Positions 8,262 through 16,354 of a DNA stretch of 38,623 bases are shown piece after piece. How positions within the stretch are numbered: position 1 is the first letter of the stretch; each line of letters opens with the position of its first letter. The stretch is from Hyphomicrobiales bacterium (GTDB lineage Bacteria > Pseudomonadota > Alphaproteobacteria > Rhizobiales > Xanthobacteraceae). The position numbers were made by a program, and so were the translations under genes. Below the pieces are notes generated by a model. That model was not told the origin of the DNA, made no database searches, and worked only from the letters and a program-made list of their open reading frames with translations. The stretch spans positions 1 through 38,623 of the forward strand of contig DAHUXA010000015.1 of NCBI GenBank assembly GCA_027307405.1, written 5' to 3'.

Positions 8262-9185
8262 ATGAGCCAAAATCGCCAATATGCGCGGCGGCCCTTGCTG
8301 GCCGCATTGCTCGCCATGGGTCTTAGCTTGCCGGGAACGGGCCTCGCGCAAATGTCACCAGCCGCTCCTATCGCGCCCGCAAACCCGGCATCTGCGAATA
8401 GTTCGGCGCCCGCTGCCGCCACGCCCGCTCCATCTGCACCTGCCGCCGTGCCAGCGCCCGAGATTCTGCTCAAATTGCCGCGCGACTTATCACCGTGGGG
8501 CATGTTCATGGCGGCCGATATCGTCGTCAAAGCGGTCATGATCGGCCTCGTCTTTGCGTCGGTGCTGACCTGGACGATCTGGTTCGCCAAAGCGATCGAG
8601 CTGATGGTGGTACGCCGGCGCATGCAAGCCATGATCGACATGCTCAGCCAAGCGCGTTCCTGGAGCGACGCGAGTGCGCGCATGAAGGGACTCGATGACG
8701 GGCCGGCTGCACTCTTTCGCGCCGCGGATGCCGAACTACGCTTGTCCGCAGATGCGCTCTCGCCATCCGGCGTAAAGGAGCGCATTGCCTCGCGCTTCGA
8801 GCGCATCGAGGCCGCCGCCGGGCGGCAAATGATTCGAGGGACCGGCATTCTCGCCACCATTGGCGCCACCGCGCCGTTTGTCGGACTGTTCGGCACCGTC
8901 TGGGGTATCATGAACAGCTTTATCGGTATCTCGAAGCAGCACACCACCAATCTCGCAGTGGTGGCGCCAGGCATTGCCGAGGCGCTGCTCGCCACCGCGC
9001 TCGGCTTGGTGGCCGCTATCCCGGCGGTGGTGATGTACAATCTGTTTTCACGTTGGATCGCCAACTATCGTGCGCTACATGCCGACGCCGCCGCCGAGAT
9101 TCTACGGATTGTCAGCCGCGATCTCGATCGCGGCGCTTTTGAGCACCGGTCGGCGGATCGCCGCCGCGCTGTCGCAGCAGAGTAA
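8262..9185 (+). CDS. exbB: TonB-system energizer ExbB
   Basis: Pro/Ala-rich N-terminus, then MotA/TolQ/ExbB domain; RGTGILATIGATAPFVGLFGTVWGIMNSFIGIS...VVAPGIAEALLATALGLVAAIPAVVMYN. Confidence 0.93.
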   Translation: MSQNRQYARRPLLAALLAMGLSLPGTGLAQMSPAAPIAPANPASANSSAPAAATPAPSAPAAVPAPEILLKLPRDLSPWGMFMAADIVVKAVMIGLVFASVLTWTIWFAKAIELMVVRRRMQAMIDMLSQARSWSDASARMKGLDDGPAALFRAADAELRLSADALSPSGVKERIASRFERIEAAAGRQMIRGTGILATIGATAPFVGLFGTVWGIMNSFIGISKQHTTNLAVVAPGIAEALLATALGLVAAIPAVVMYNLFSRWIANYRALHADAAAEILRIVSRDLDRGAFEHRSADRRRAVAAE

Positions 9186-9191
9186 ATTTCG

Positions 9192-9614
9192 GTGAGTGTA
9201 CGTCTCGACCATGGCGATGAAACTTTAAACGAGATTCACGAAATCAACGTCACGCCGTTTATCGACGTGATATTGGTGCTGTTGATTATCTTCATGATTG
9301 CAGCGCCGCTTGCGACCGTGGACATATCGGTCGACTTGCCCGCCGCTAACGCCGAGCGCACCCCGCGCCCGGATAAACCGCTATTTCTGACGCTCAAGTC
9401 CGATTTGAGCGTTTTGCTTGATGAGAACTCAATCAAACGCAGCACGCTCGCAAGCGCGCTCGATCAGGCGACATCGGGCGACAAGCAGCAACGTGTCTTT
9501 CTGCGTGCCGACAAGACCGTGCCCTACGGCGAGTTGATGGGCCTGATGAACGAATTGCGAAGTGCCGGATATTTGCACGTGGCGCTGGTCGGGCTTGAAG
9601 CGGACAAGCAATGA
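9192..9614 (+). CDS. exbD: TonB-system transport protein ExbD (GTG start)
   Basis: EIHEINVTPFIDVILVLLIIFMIAAPLATVDISVDLPAA. Confidence 0.93.
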   Translation: MSVRLDHGDETLNEIHEINVTPFIDVILVLLIIFMIAAPLATVDISVDLPAANAERTPRPDKPLFLTLKSDLSVLLDENSIKRSTLASALDQATSGDKQQRVFLRADKTVPYGELMGLMNELRSAGYLHVALVGLEADKQ

Positions 9615-10372
9615 GCATAACGCGCGACACGGTGGTGGTACGACGCTGGCCAGAAAGTGCGCGCTGGGTGGCGTGTTTTGCGCTGGCGGCCGGTTTCCAT
9701 GTTGCCGGCGCCGCCGCGCTGCTGGCGCGTTGGAATGACGCCAGCGATCTGGTTGCAAATGCCCCAGTGATCACGATCGAACTGGCGGCGCTGCCTGTCG
9801 CGCCCGAGACCACGCCGAACGAGATGCCGCCGGGGCCGCAGCAACAAGATGCGAAACCCGAGCCTGAGCCCGATAAGCCGCTCGAAAAGAAGCTGGAGTT
9901 GCCTCCGGATCCGAAAGCCGAACCGTTGCAGGCCGTTGTGCCGCCACCGAAAGTGGTCGAAAAGCCCCGCGAGAAAAAGCCTAAACAGAAGCAAGCGAGC
10001 CTTGCCAGCTCTCCGAGCTCCGCCGACACCAAATCGGAACGAGCCGCCGCGCCGACGGCCGGTGCCAACTCGCAAAATCCGAACGCTCTGCCGAACTGGA
10101 AGTCGCAGCTCGTCGCGCAACTCGAACGAAACAAGCGCTATCCGCCGGAGGCGCAATCGCGCGGCGAACAAGGCATTGCGCAGCTCGCCTTCAACGTCGA
10201 CCGAAGCGGCGGCGTTCACAATGCGCGTATCACGCGTAGCTCAGGCTCAAGCCTGCTCGACCAGGCAACACTGGCGTTGGTTACGCGCGCCGCGCCACTA
10301 CCGCCGCCGCCACCTGAGATTACCGGCAGTCAAATTCCGATCTCGGTTCCGATTCACTACAACATGCGGTAG
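9611..10372 (+). CDS. tonB: Energy transducer TonB
   Basis: One N-terminal TM, Pro/Glu/Lys-rich spacer, C-terminal NWKSQLVAQLERNKRYPPEAQSRGEQGIAQLAFNVDRSGGVHNARITRSSGSSLLDQATLALVTRAAPLPPPP; ATGA overlap with exbD. Confidence 0.92.
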   Translation: MSITRDTVVVRRWPESARWVACFALAAGFHVAGAAALLARWNDASDLVANAPVITIELAALPVAPETTPNEMPPGPQQQDAKPEPEPDKPLEKKLELPPDPKAEPLQAVVPPPKVVEKPREKKPKQKQASLASSPSSADTKSERAAAPTAGANSQNPNALPNWKSQLVAQLERNKRYPPEAQSRGEQGIAQLAFNVDRSGGVHNARITRSSGSSLLDQATLALVTRAAPLPPPPPEITGSQIPISVPIHYNMR

Positions 10373-10382
10373 TTGGACGACG

Positions 10383-11855
10383 TCAGCCCGTTTTCTGGCC
10401 AACCGACTTCGCGTTTGGTCGAATGGCGCTGTGTGAATTGAGGACCTGTCCCACCAAGACCAGCACCGGCCCGGGCAGCTCCGCTTCCGCGACCCGCAAT
10501 GGAAGTTCGCTGATCGGCGCGGTGACGACGGTCTGGTCGGGCCGCGTTGCGCGGGCAATCGCCAGCGCTGGCGTCCGCGGATCGAGGCCTCGGGCGATCG
10601 CGCTCTCAACCAAAGCTGTAAGCGTACGCGTCGGCATATAGATCGCAGTGGTGGTCGTCGGGTCGGCCAGACTTTGCCAGTCGAAATCGCTCGGCACTGC
10701 GCCGTTCTTGGCATGACCCGTGACGTATTGGAGCCGGCGCGCGCGTTTGCGGTCGGTCAGCGGGAGGCCGACCCTGGCCGCCGCGCCCTGCGCAGCGGTG
10801 ATGCCTGGCACAATGTCAACAGCGATGTTCGCCGCCTTGCATGCGTCGATTTCTTCCGCTGCACGGCCAAAAATAAGAGGATCGCCGCCCTTGAGACGGA
10901 CCACGCGCTTGCCCTGCTTGGCAAGGCCCACCATCAAGGCATTGATGTCTTCCTGTTTGCACGACGGCCCGAAGCCAGTCTTGCCGACCAGCATTTTTTT
11001 TGCTTCGCGGCGCGCGAAATCGAGGACCTCGCGGGAAACGAGATCATCAAACAAGATCACATCGGCCGATTGCAGCGCACGCACGGCGCGCAGCGTCAGC
11101 AATTCAGGATCGCCCGGCCCGGCCCCAACCAGCGTCACCGATCCATTCTCGACTGCTGCCCCCAGTCCGTTTATCTCGGCAATAAAACTGTCGAAGTCTG
11201 TCTGATTTGGTTCACGCTCCGGATTGGAGACTGCCCGCGCGGTGAACAATTGCCAGAACTTGCGGCGTGCCGAAAACGAAAGCCCAGATGCCTTTACCGC
11301 GCTGCGCCAGTGTGAAGCGGCAACCGCCCAAGCAGTAAAACCGTTGGGCAGCAAGGCCTCGAGCTTGGCACGGACCGCTTGCGCAAATACGGGAGCAGCG
11401 CCGTCGGTGGAAATTCCGATCACCAGCGGCGAACGATTGACGATGGCGCCGAAGGAAAAATCGCAGAACAACGGTTTATCAATCACGTTGACAGGGACCC
11501 CGACCGCGCGAGCTGCCGAAGCAAATCTGGCGGCACCTTCGTCATCTTCGAAAGCGCCGACGGCAACCACAGCGCCCTTCAAATCTTCCGCCGTCCAGTC
11601 GTGACGATCGATAGCAATCGTTCCACGGGGCGGATCCGCAGCAAGCTGAAGCAGTTCGTCGCACGGGTCGACCGCATAGACTTCCACGTGCGCACCGCAG
11701 GCCGCCAATAGCTCGGCTTTCCATACCGCCGCGGGGCTTCCACCCGCCAGCACAGCACGCTTGCCATCGAGCGCGAGAAATACGGGAAGCCGCGCAAGCG
11801 CCTGCATGCGCGTGGGGCTGGCTTCAGATGGGATTCGTGGCTGTTTCACCGGCAT
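10383..11855 (-). CDS. cysG: Siroheme synthase CysG (precorrin-2 dehydrogenase/ferrochelatase plus uroporphyrinogen-III C-methyltransferase)
   Basis: C-terminal VTLVGAGPGDPELLTLRAVRALQSADVILFDDLVS...VVRLKGGDPLIFGRAAEE...VDIVPGITAAQGAAARVGLPLTDR. Confidence 0.93.
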   Translation of the reverse strand: MPVKQPRIPSEASPTRMQALARLPVFLALDGKRAVLAGGSPAAVWKAELLAACGAHVEVYAVDPCDELLQLAADPPRGTIAIDRHDWTAEDLKGAVVAVGAFEDDEGAARFASAARAVGVPVNVIDKPLFCDFSFGAIVNRSPLVIGISTDGAAPVFAQAVRAKLEALLPNGFTAWAVAASHWRSAVKASGLSFSARRKFWQLFTARAVSNPEREPNQTDFDSFIAEINGLGAAVENGSVTLVGAGPGDPELLTLRAVRALQSADVILFDDLVSREVLDFARREAKKMLVGKTGFGPSCKQEDINALMVGLAKQGKRVVRLKGGDPLIFGRAAEEIDACKAANIAVDIVPGITAAQGAAARVGLPLTDRKRARRLQYVTGHAKNGAVPSDFDWQSLADPTTTTAIYMPTRTLTALVESAIARGLDPRTPALAIARATRPDQTVVTAPISELPLRVAEAELPGPVLVLVGQVLNSHSAIRPNAKSVGQKTG

Positions 11856-11861
11856 AACTCT

Positions 11862-13490
11862 CTAATAGACGTCAGTTTGATAGCGGCCAAGCTTCTTCAA
11901 TTCTGCGATGAAATTGACCGCTTCGGCGGGCGTGCGAGCGCCATGTTCGGCAATGACATCGACCAATGTACGTTCCACGTCTTTGGCCATGCGGGTCGCA
12001 TCCCCGCAAACATAGAAATGGGCGCGCTCTGCGAGCCACACCCACAGATCCCGGCCAACCTCTCGCATACGGTTCTGGACATAGATCTTTTCGTTGGCAT
12101 CGCGCGACCACGCGAGTGTGAGGCGCGTGAGGAGGCCGGCGGAACGCATTGCGATCAGCTCTTCCTCGTAGAAGAAATCGTAGTTGCTGCGTTGATGCCC
12201 AAAGAACAACCAATTGCGCCCTGTCGCCTTGGCGGCCTGGCGTTCCTGCAAGAACGCGCGAAACGGCGCGATCCCAGTGCCGGGACCGACCATGATGATC
12301 GGCGTTTTTGGGTCGGGTGGCAGCGCAAAATGCTGCGCCTTTTGGACATACACTTTGATCTTGTCACCCGGCGATACGCGGCCGGCCAAGAACGTCGAAG
12401 CGACGCCGAGCCGCGTGCGCTTTTCGACCTCGTAACGCACGGCATCGACCGTCAAAGATACCCGCCCCGGATTGCACTTCAGGGACGACGAAATCGAATA
12501 GACGCGAGGCTGTAGAGCATCGAGCGACTCGATGAATGCCTCCGGGTCGGGCCGTACGCCGGGAAACTTCTGCAACGCCGCGAGTACATCGAGCACCGCC
12601 GCATCGCCATCAGGGTCCATGCCCGCCGCCAGTGCCTTGGCTTTTTGCCGGCGCTCGCCGCCCGTGAGATAGGACATGAGCTGAAACAGCATGTCCGGCG
12701 CAGGCGACAGCGATACGCCATCGGTGAGCACCTCGCGCAGACTACGGCCGCCGATCGGAAAATCGGGGGGTGCATCAAGCGCGGCGACCACAGCGTCGAC
12801 CAAAGCTGAATCATTGGCCGGAAAAATTCCGAAGGAGTCACCGACCTCATAGTCCAGGCCGGCTTCAGCAAGGTCAAACTCGATGTGCCATGTCTCCTTT
12901 TGCGATCCCGCCTTGTTCAGCTTCCGGCGCGACAGGAACGTCGCGTAGGCCGGATTGTCTCGGGAGCGGCCAGGCGCCGACAACGGCGCTTCCTGCTTTT
13001 CGGCGACAGGCGCAGCGTCGGCTTTCGCTACTGCTGGCGCACGGTTAATTTCCTCATAGAGCTGCTTGAGCATGCGGGCGGTATCTTTGCCGCCTGGCAC
13101 ACACAGGTTCAGGCGCTCTTCTTTTCTGCAGAAGAGTGCTTCCGAATAGTCATGACAGTTGTAGCCGCATTGCCCGCAATCCTGTTGGGCCATTGCCGCC
13201 ATCATCCGACGCCGCAGCGGCTTGCCTTCGGCGAGCTTCATGCGGTCGGGGAGCATCATCGCCGGGTCGTGCCATGGCGCGTCATCGCCGATCTCTGTGA
13301 CCGGCACCGCGCCATCATCGATGAAGCCAGGCAGAAGCTTTGCGACTTCCGCGCTCGACAACGGCATGATGCCCTCTTCGAGGCCGAACAGCCCGGCGAA
13401 TAAGCCATTGAGCCATGTGCGCTGCTCGATCGAGAACGGCGCGGACTCGGGAATAAAGGACGGAATCGGTGGCCGCTGCGTGACGCTCAT
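11862..13490 (-). CDS. CysJ-like FAD/NADPH reductase lacking flavodoxin, with N-terminal FeS (PF04060-like) domain
   Basis: DCGQCGYNCHDYSEALFCRKEERLNLCVPGG (CxxCxxxC...C.PGG), then CysJ-type FAD (RVYSISSS), NADPH (VGPGTGIAPFRAFLQER) and YVCGDATRMAKDVE motifs; ends in YQTDVY. Confidence 0.88.
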   Translation of the reverse strand: MSVTQRPPIPSFIPESAPFSIEQRTWLNGLFAGLFGLEEGIMPLSSAEVAKLLPGFIDDGAVPVTEIGDDAPWHDPAMMLPDRMKLAEGKPLRRRMMAAMAQQDCGQCGYNCHDYSEALFCRKEERLNLCVPGGKDTARMLKQLYEEINRAPAVAKADAAPVAEKQEAPLSAPGRSRDNPAYATFLSRRKLNKAGSQKETWHIEFDLAEAGLDYEVGDSFGIFPANDSALVDAVVAALDAPPDFPIGGRSLREVLTDGVSLSPAPDMLFQLMSYLTGGERRQKAKALAAGMDPDGDAAVLDVLAALQKFPGVRPDPEAFIESLDALQPRVYSISSSLKCNPGRVSLTVDAVRYEVEKRTRLGVASTFLAGRVSPGDKIKVYVQKAQHFALPPDPKTPIIMVGPGTGIAPFRAFLQERQAAKATGRNWLFFGHQRSNYDFFYEEELIAMRSAGLLTRLTLAWSRDANEKIYVQNRMREVGRDLWVWLAERAHFYVCGDATRMAKDVERTLVDVIAEHGARTPAEAVNFIAELKKLGRYQTDVY

Positions 13491-15313
13491 GGGGCCTCCT
13501 TCTCCGCCATTGCTTTGAGCGCGTCGATTTCATGCCGGCGAGCGAAGGCGATAAAGCTTTCTTCGCGCGCGGCGCGGTTTCTGAGATACGCTTTTAGAAT
13601 CCGTTCGACCGTCTGCGGCGCTTCTTCCGCCTTGACGTCGCGATAAAGCTCACGGCCGAGCGCGGCTTGCGGCCCAAACCCGCCTCCGACCAGCACATGA
13701 TAGCCCTCAACCGCATCGCCTTCGGGACTCTCCTGCACTTTGCAGGCCAGGAGTCCGATTTCGCTGACAAAGTGCTGCGCGCACGAGTGATGACACCCGG
13801 TGAGATGAATATTGACTGGCGTATCGAGTGAAACCCGCGTCTCGCACCAGCGCGCGATGTCCTCGGCATGGCGCTTGGTATCGGAAGCCGCAAACTTGCA
13901 CCCGGTATTGCCGGTGCAGGCGACAAGGCCCGAGCGGATTGCGTTGGCTTCGATCGCAAGGCCAAGCGCCTCGATCTTCGCTTGCGCCGCTCTCAATTTA
14001 TTCGACGGAACGCCGGAGATCAGCAGGTTCTGCCAAACCGTCAGCCGAATATCGCCATCGCCTATTTCGCGCGCGATGTCGGCAAGGCCGCGTATTTGCG
14101 CAACGGTTAGATAACCGACCGGCACGACAACGCCGATCCAGTGCAAACCCTCCTGTTTCTGGGGGTGAATGCCGATATGCGCTGTCCGGCCGAATGGCGG
14201 ACGCACCGCCACCGCCCCTGGCACCGCACGGTCGAGCTTGCGGCCGAGCTTTTCTTCGACGAGACCGAGAAACTTATCCACGCCCATGGCATCGAGGACG
14301 TATTTCAGTCGCGCCTTGGTCCGATCGGTGCGATTGCCGTGATCGATGAATACGCGGACCACCGCGTCAGCCACTTTGCAGGCATCGGCTGGTTTGACGA
14401 TGACGCCGGTATCGCGCGCGAAATCCTTGTGGCCGGTCAACCCGCCGAGGCAGAGCCGAAACCAGATACCGGGATCAACCCCGGCACCGTCCCTCACGGC
14501 CACAGCTTGGAAGCCAATATCATTGGTATCTTCCAGCACTGGAATGGTGCCGGCGCCATCGAAGGCGACATTGAATTTGCGCGGCAATCCATAAAGCGAG
14601 CGGTCATTGAGGATGTGGAAGTGCCATTCGCGCGCATATGGCCGGGTATCGATCAATTCCTGCGGATCGATGCCCGCGGTCGGCGTGCCGGTGACATTTC
14701 GAATATTGTCTGCGCCGGAGCCACGCGAGCAGAGGCCAAGGTCCTGGATCGCCTCAATCATGGCGACCGCGTCGGCAGCCTGAATTTCGCGGATTTGTAG
14801 ATTGGCGCGCGTGGTGACGTGAGCGTAGCCGCCGCCGAAACGCTCGGCGAGATCGGCCACGCCGGCGAACTGCGCCGCCTTGAGAATACCGTTCGGTAGG
14901 CGCAGCCGGCACATATACGCATTCTGGTTGGGCGCAACATAAAACAAGCCGAAAAACCGCCAGCGGAAATTGTCTGGCGGCTTTGGAAATTCGCCTTTCG
15001 CGGCGTGCGCCTTTAACCGTTCATAGCTTTCGAATGGATGTTCTTCGCGCTTGAATTTCTCGGGATCGGAAAGTTTTCCGCCGGCGGCCAGCACACGGTT
15101 CTGCGCCTTGAGTGCCGCGGCATCCGGACCAACCGGATCCGCTGCCGCCGGAGCAGCGGCTGCGCCTATTGTCGTGCCGCCATTTCCGACGACAGTTTTC
15201 GCCGCTTTAGCGATTTGCAGACCGGCGACGAACCCTTCCAGGTATCGTTTCTGTTCTGGTTCGAAGTCGCCAGCCTGAACTTCAGCGGTCAGTTTGACGT
15301 CAGCGCCACTCAT
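13487..15313 (-). CDS. nirA: NirA-type siroheme nitrite/sulfite reductase (608 aa; ORF-track start at 16282 is an over-extension)
   Basis: Starts MSGADVKLTAEVQAGDFEPEQKRYLEGFVAGLQ; siroheme/4Fe-4S ligands VACTGNTGCKF and TGCHHSCAQHF; ATGA overlap with the upstream FNT gene. Confidence 0.88.
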   Translation of the reverse strand: MSGADVKLTAEVQAGDFEPEQKRYLEGFVAGLQIAKAAKTVVGNGGTTIGAAAAPAAADPVGPDAAALKAQNRVLAAGGKLSDPEKFKREEHPFESYERLKAHAAKGEFPKPPDNFRWRFFGLFYVAPNQNAYMCRLRLPNGILKAAQFAGVADLAERFGGGYAHVTTRANLQIREIQAADAVAMIEAIQDLGLCSRGSGADNIRNVTGTPTAGIDPQELIDTRPYAREWHFHILNDRSLYGLPRKFNVAFDGAGTIPVLEDTNDIGFQAVAVRDGAGVDPGIWFRLCLGGLTGHKDFARDTGVIVKPADACKVADAVVRVFIDHGNRTDRTKARLKYVLDAMGVDKFLGLVEEKLGRKLDRAVPGAVAVRPPFGRTAHIGIHPQKQEGLHWIGVVVPVGYLTVAQIRGLADIAREIGDGDIRLTVWQNLLISGVPSNKLRAAQAKIEALGLAIEANAIRSGLVACTGNTGCKFAASDTKRHAEDIARWCETRVSLDTPVNIHLTGCHHSCAQHFVSEIGLLACKVQESPEGDAVEGYHVLVGGGFGPQAALGRELYRDVKAEEAPQTVERILKAYLRNRAAREESFIAFARRHEIDALKAMAEKEAP

Positions 15314-16143
15314 TCCGCCGGGACCTGCGTCGGCATCCTCAACGGCGCGGGCGCCGCCGAACGGGGTTTGTGTGTCAGATAGATCGCGAGTCCTGTGAAT
15401 ATGAACCCGCCGACCAAATTGCCGAGCGTGACGGGAATCTGGTTCCAGAACCACCAATCGGCAACAGTGACCTTGGCTCCCATCATCATCCCCGTCGGGA
15501 TGATGAACATATTCACCACCGAGTGTTCGAAGCCTTGCGCGAAGAAGATGAACACCGGCATGTACGCAGTCGCGATCTTGCCGATGGTGGAATTGGTGGT
15601 CATGGCGGCGACAATGGCGAGGCACACCATCCAATTGCACAACATGGCTTTCACGAAGACAGTGATCAAACCGGCGTAGCCAATCGCTGCGTAGCCGACA
15701 GTCTTGGCCTCCGCGACCGCGATGATTTTTGCGGCTACGCCCGCCGGCGCGGCCGTGCCGAAGTTGGTGAGCGCGATCGCAAGCAGTCCGCCGTAGACAA
15801 CGCTGCCGATCAAATTGCCGATGAAGACGAAGCCCCAATTGGCCAGCATCGTACTGCTGCTGGCATCTCGTTCGAGCCACGGCAGTGGCAACAAGCCGAA
15901 GCTGCCTGTCACCAGATCGAGACCAAGAAGCACAATGAGGATGAGGCCGACAGGAAAGATCAGCGCACCAACCAATGGCTGACCTGTCTGCACGATGCCC
16001 GTCAACGCAAGGCTCGTGGCTGCGGCAAGGATGCCCCCGGCGAGCGCGCCGCGAATGAGCAGGTCTGTGGGTGACAGCCCAAGTTTGCGACGGCCGGTGT
16101 CGACCATGGCGGCCGCAACATCTGCCGGCTTCACGTAGTCCAT
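15310..16143 (-). CDS. Formate/nitrite transporter (FNT) family channel
   Basis: MDYVKPADVAAAMVDTGRRKLGLSPTDLLIRGALAGGILAAATSLAL...NWMVCLAIVAA...FIFFAQGFEHSVVNMF. Confidence 0.9.
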   Translation of the reverse strand: MDYVKPADVAAAMVDTGRRKLGLSPTDLLIRGALAGGILAAATSLALTGIVQTGQPLVGALIFPVGLILIVLLGLDLVTGSFGLLPLPWLERDASSSTMLANWGFVFIGNLIGSVVYGGLLAIALTNFGTAAPAGVAAKIIAVAEAKTVGYAAIGYAGLITVFVKAMLCNWMVCLAIVAAMTTNSTIGKIATAYMPVFIFFAQGFEHSVVNMFIIPTGMMMGAKVTVADWWFWNQIPVTLGNLVGGFIFTGLAIYLTHKPRSAAPAPLRMPTQVPAE

Positions 16144-16199
16144 CTCTCGTCTCCCTTTTTGGCGGCCACCTAAGCTGTTTGGGTGGACGCGTCAGTTGT

Positions 16200-16218
16200 C
16201 TTGCTGCAAAGCAGCAAG
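16200..16218. promoter_or_regulatory. Perfect inverted repeat/hairpin in the leader of the FNT-nirA operon
   Basis: CTTGCTGC-AAA-GCAGCAAG, 57-75 nt upstream of the FNT start; second stem CCACC...GGTGG at 16166-16186. Confidence 0.5.
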
Positions 16219-16354
16219 GACCGTGCCACCTATAATGAATTGATATTATTAGCTTATTTATCCACAACCTCATCGCGAGCACAGCTCGACTGCACGAGTA
16301 AGCAGCAGTGGCAGACGAAATTTTGGGCAGGCTGGCCTGCTCTATGCACAGCGC

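Noticed and set aside
15370-16074. 234-aa plus-strand ORF antisense to the FNT gene
   Set aside because: Highly charged antisense shadow of a membrane protein gene, no recognisable family.
13487-16282. 931-aa ORF on the minus strand as one fused protein
   Set aside because: The first ~320 residues are an out-of-frame read through the FNT gene; the real start is MSGADVK at 15313, which overlaps the FNT stop.
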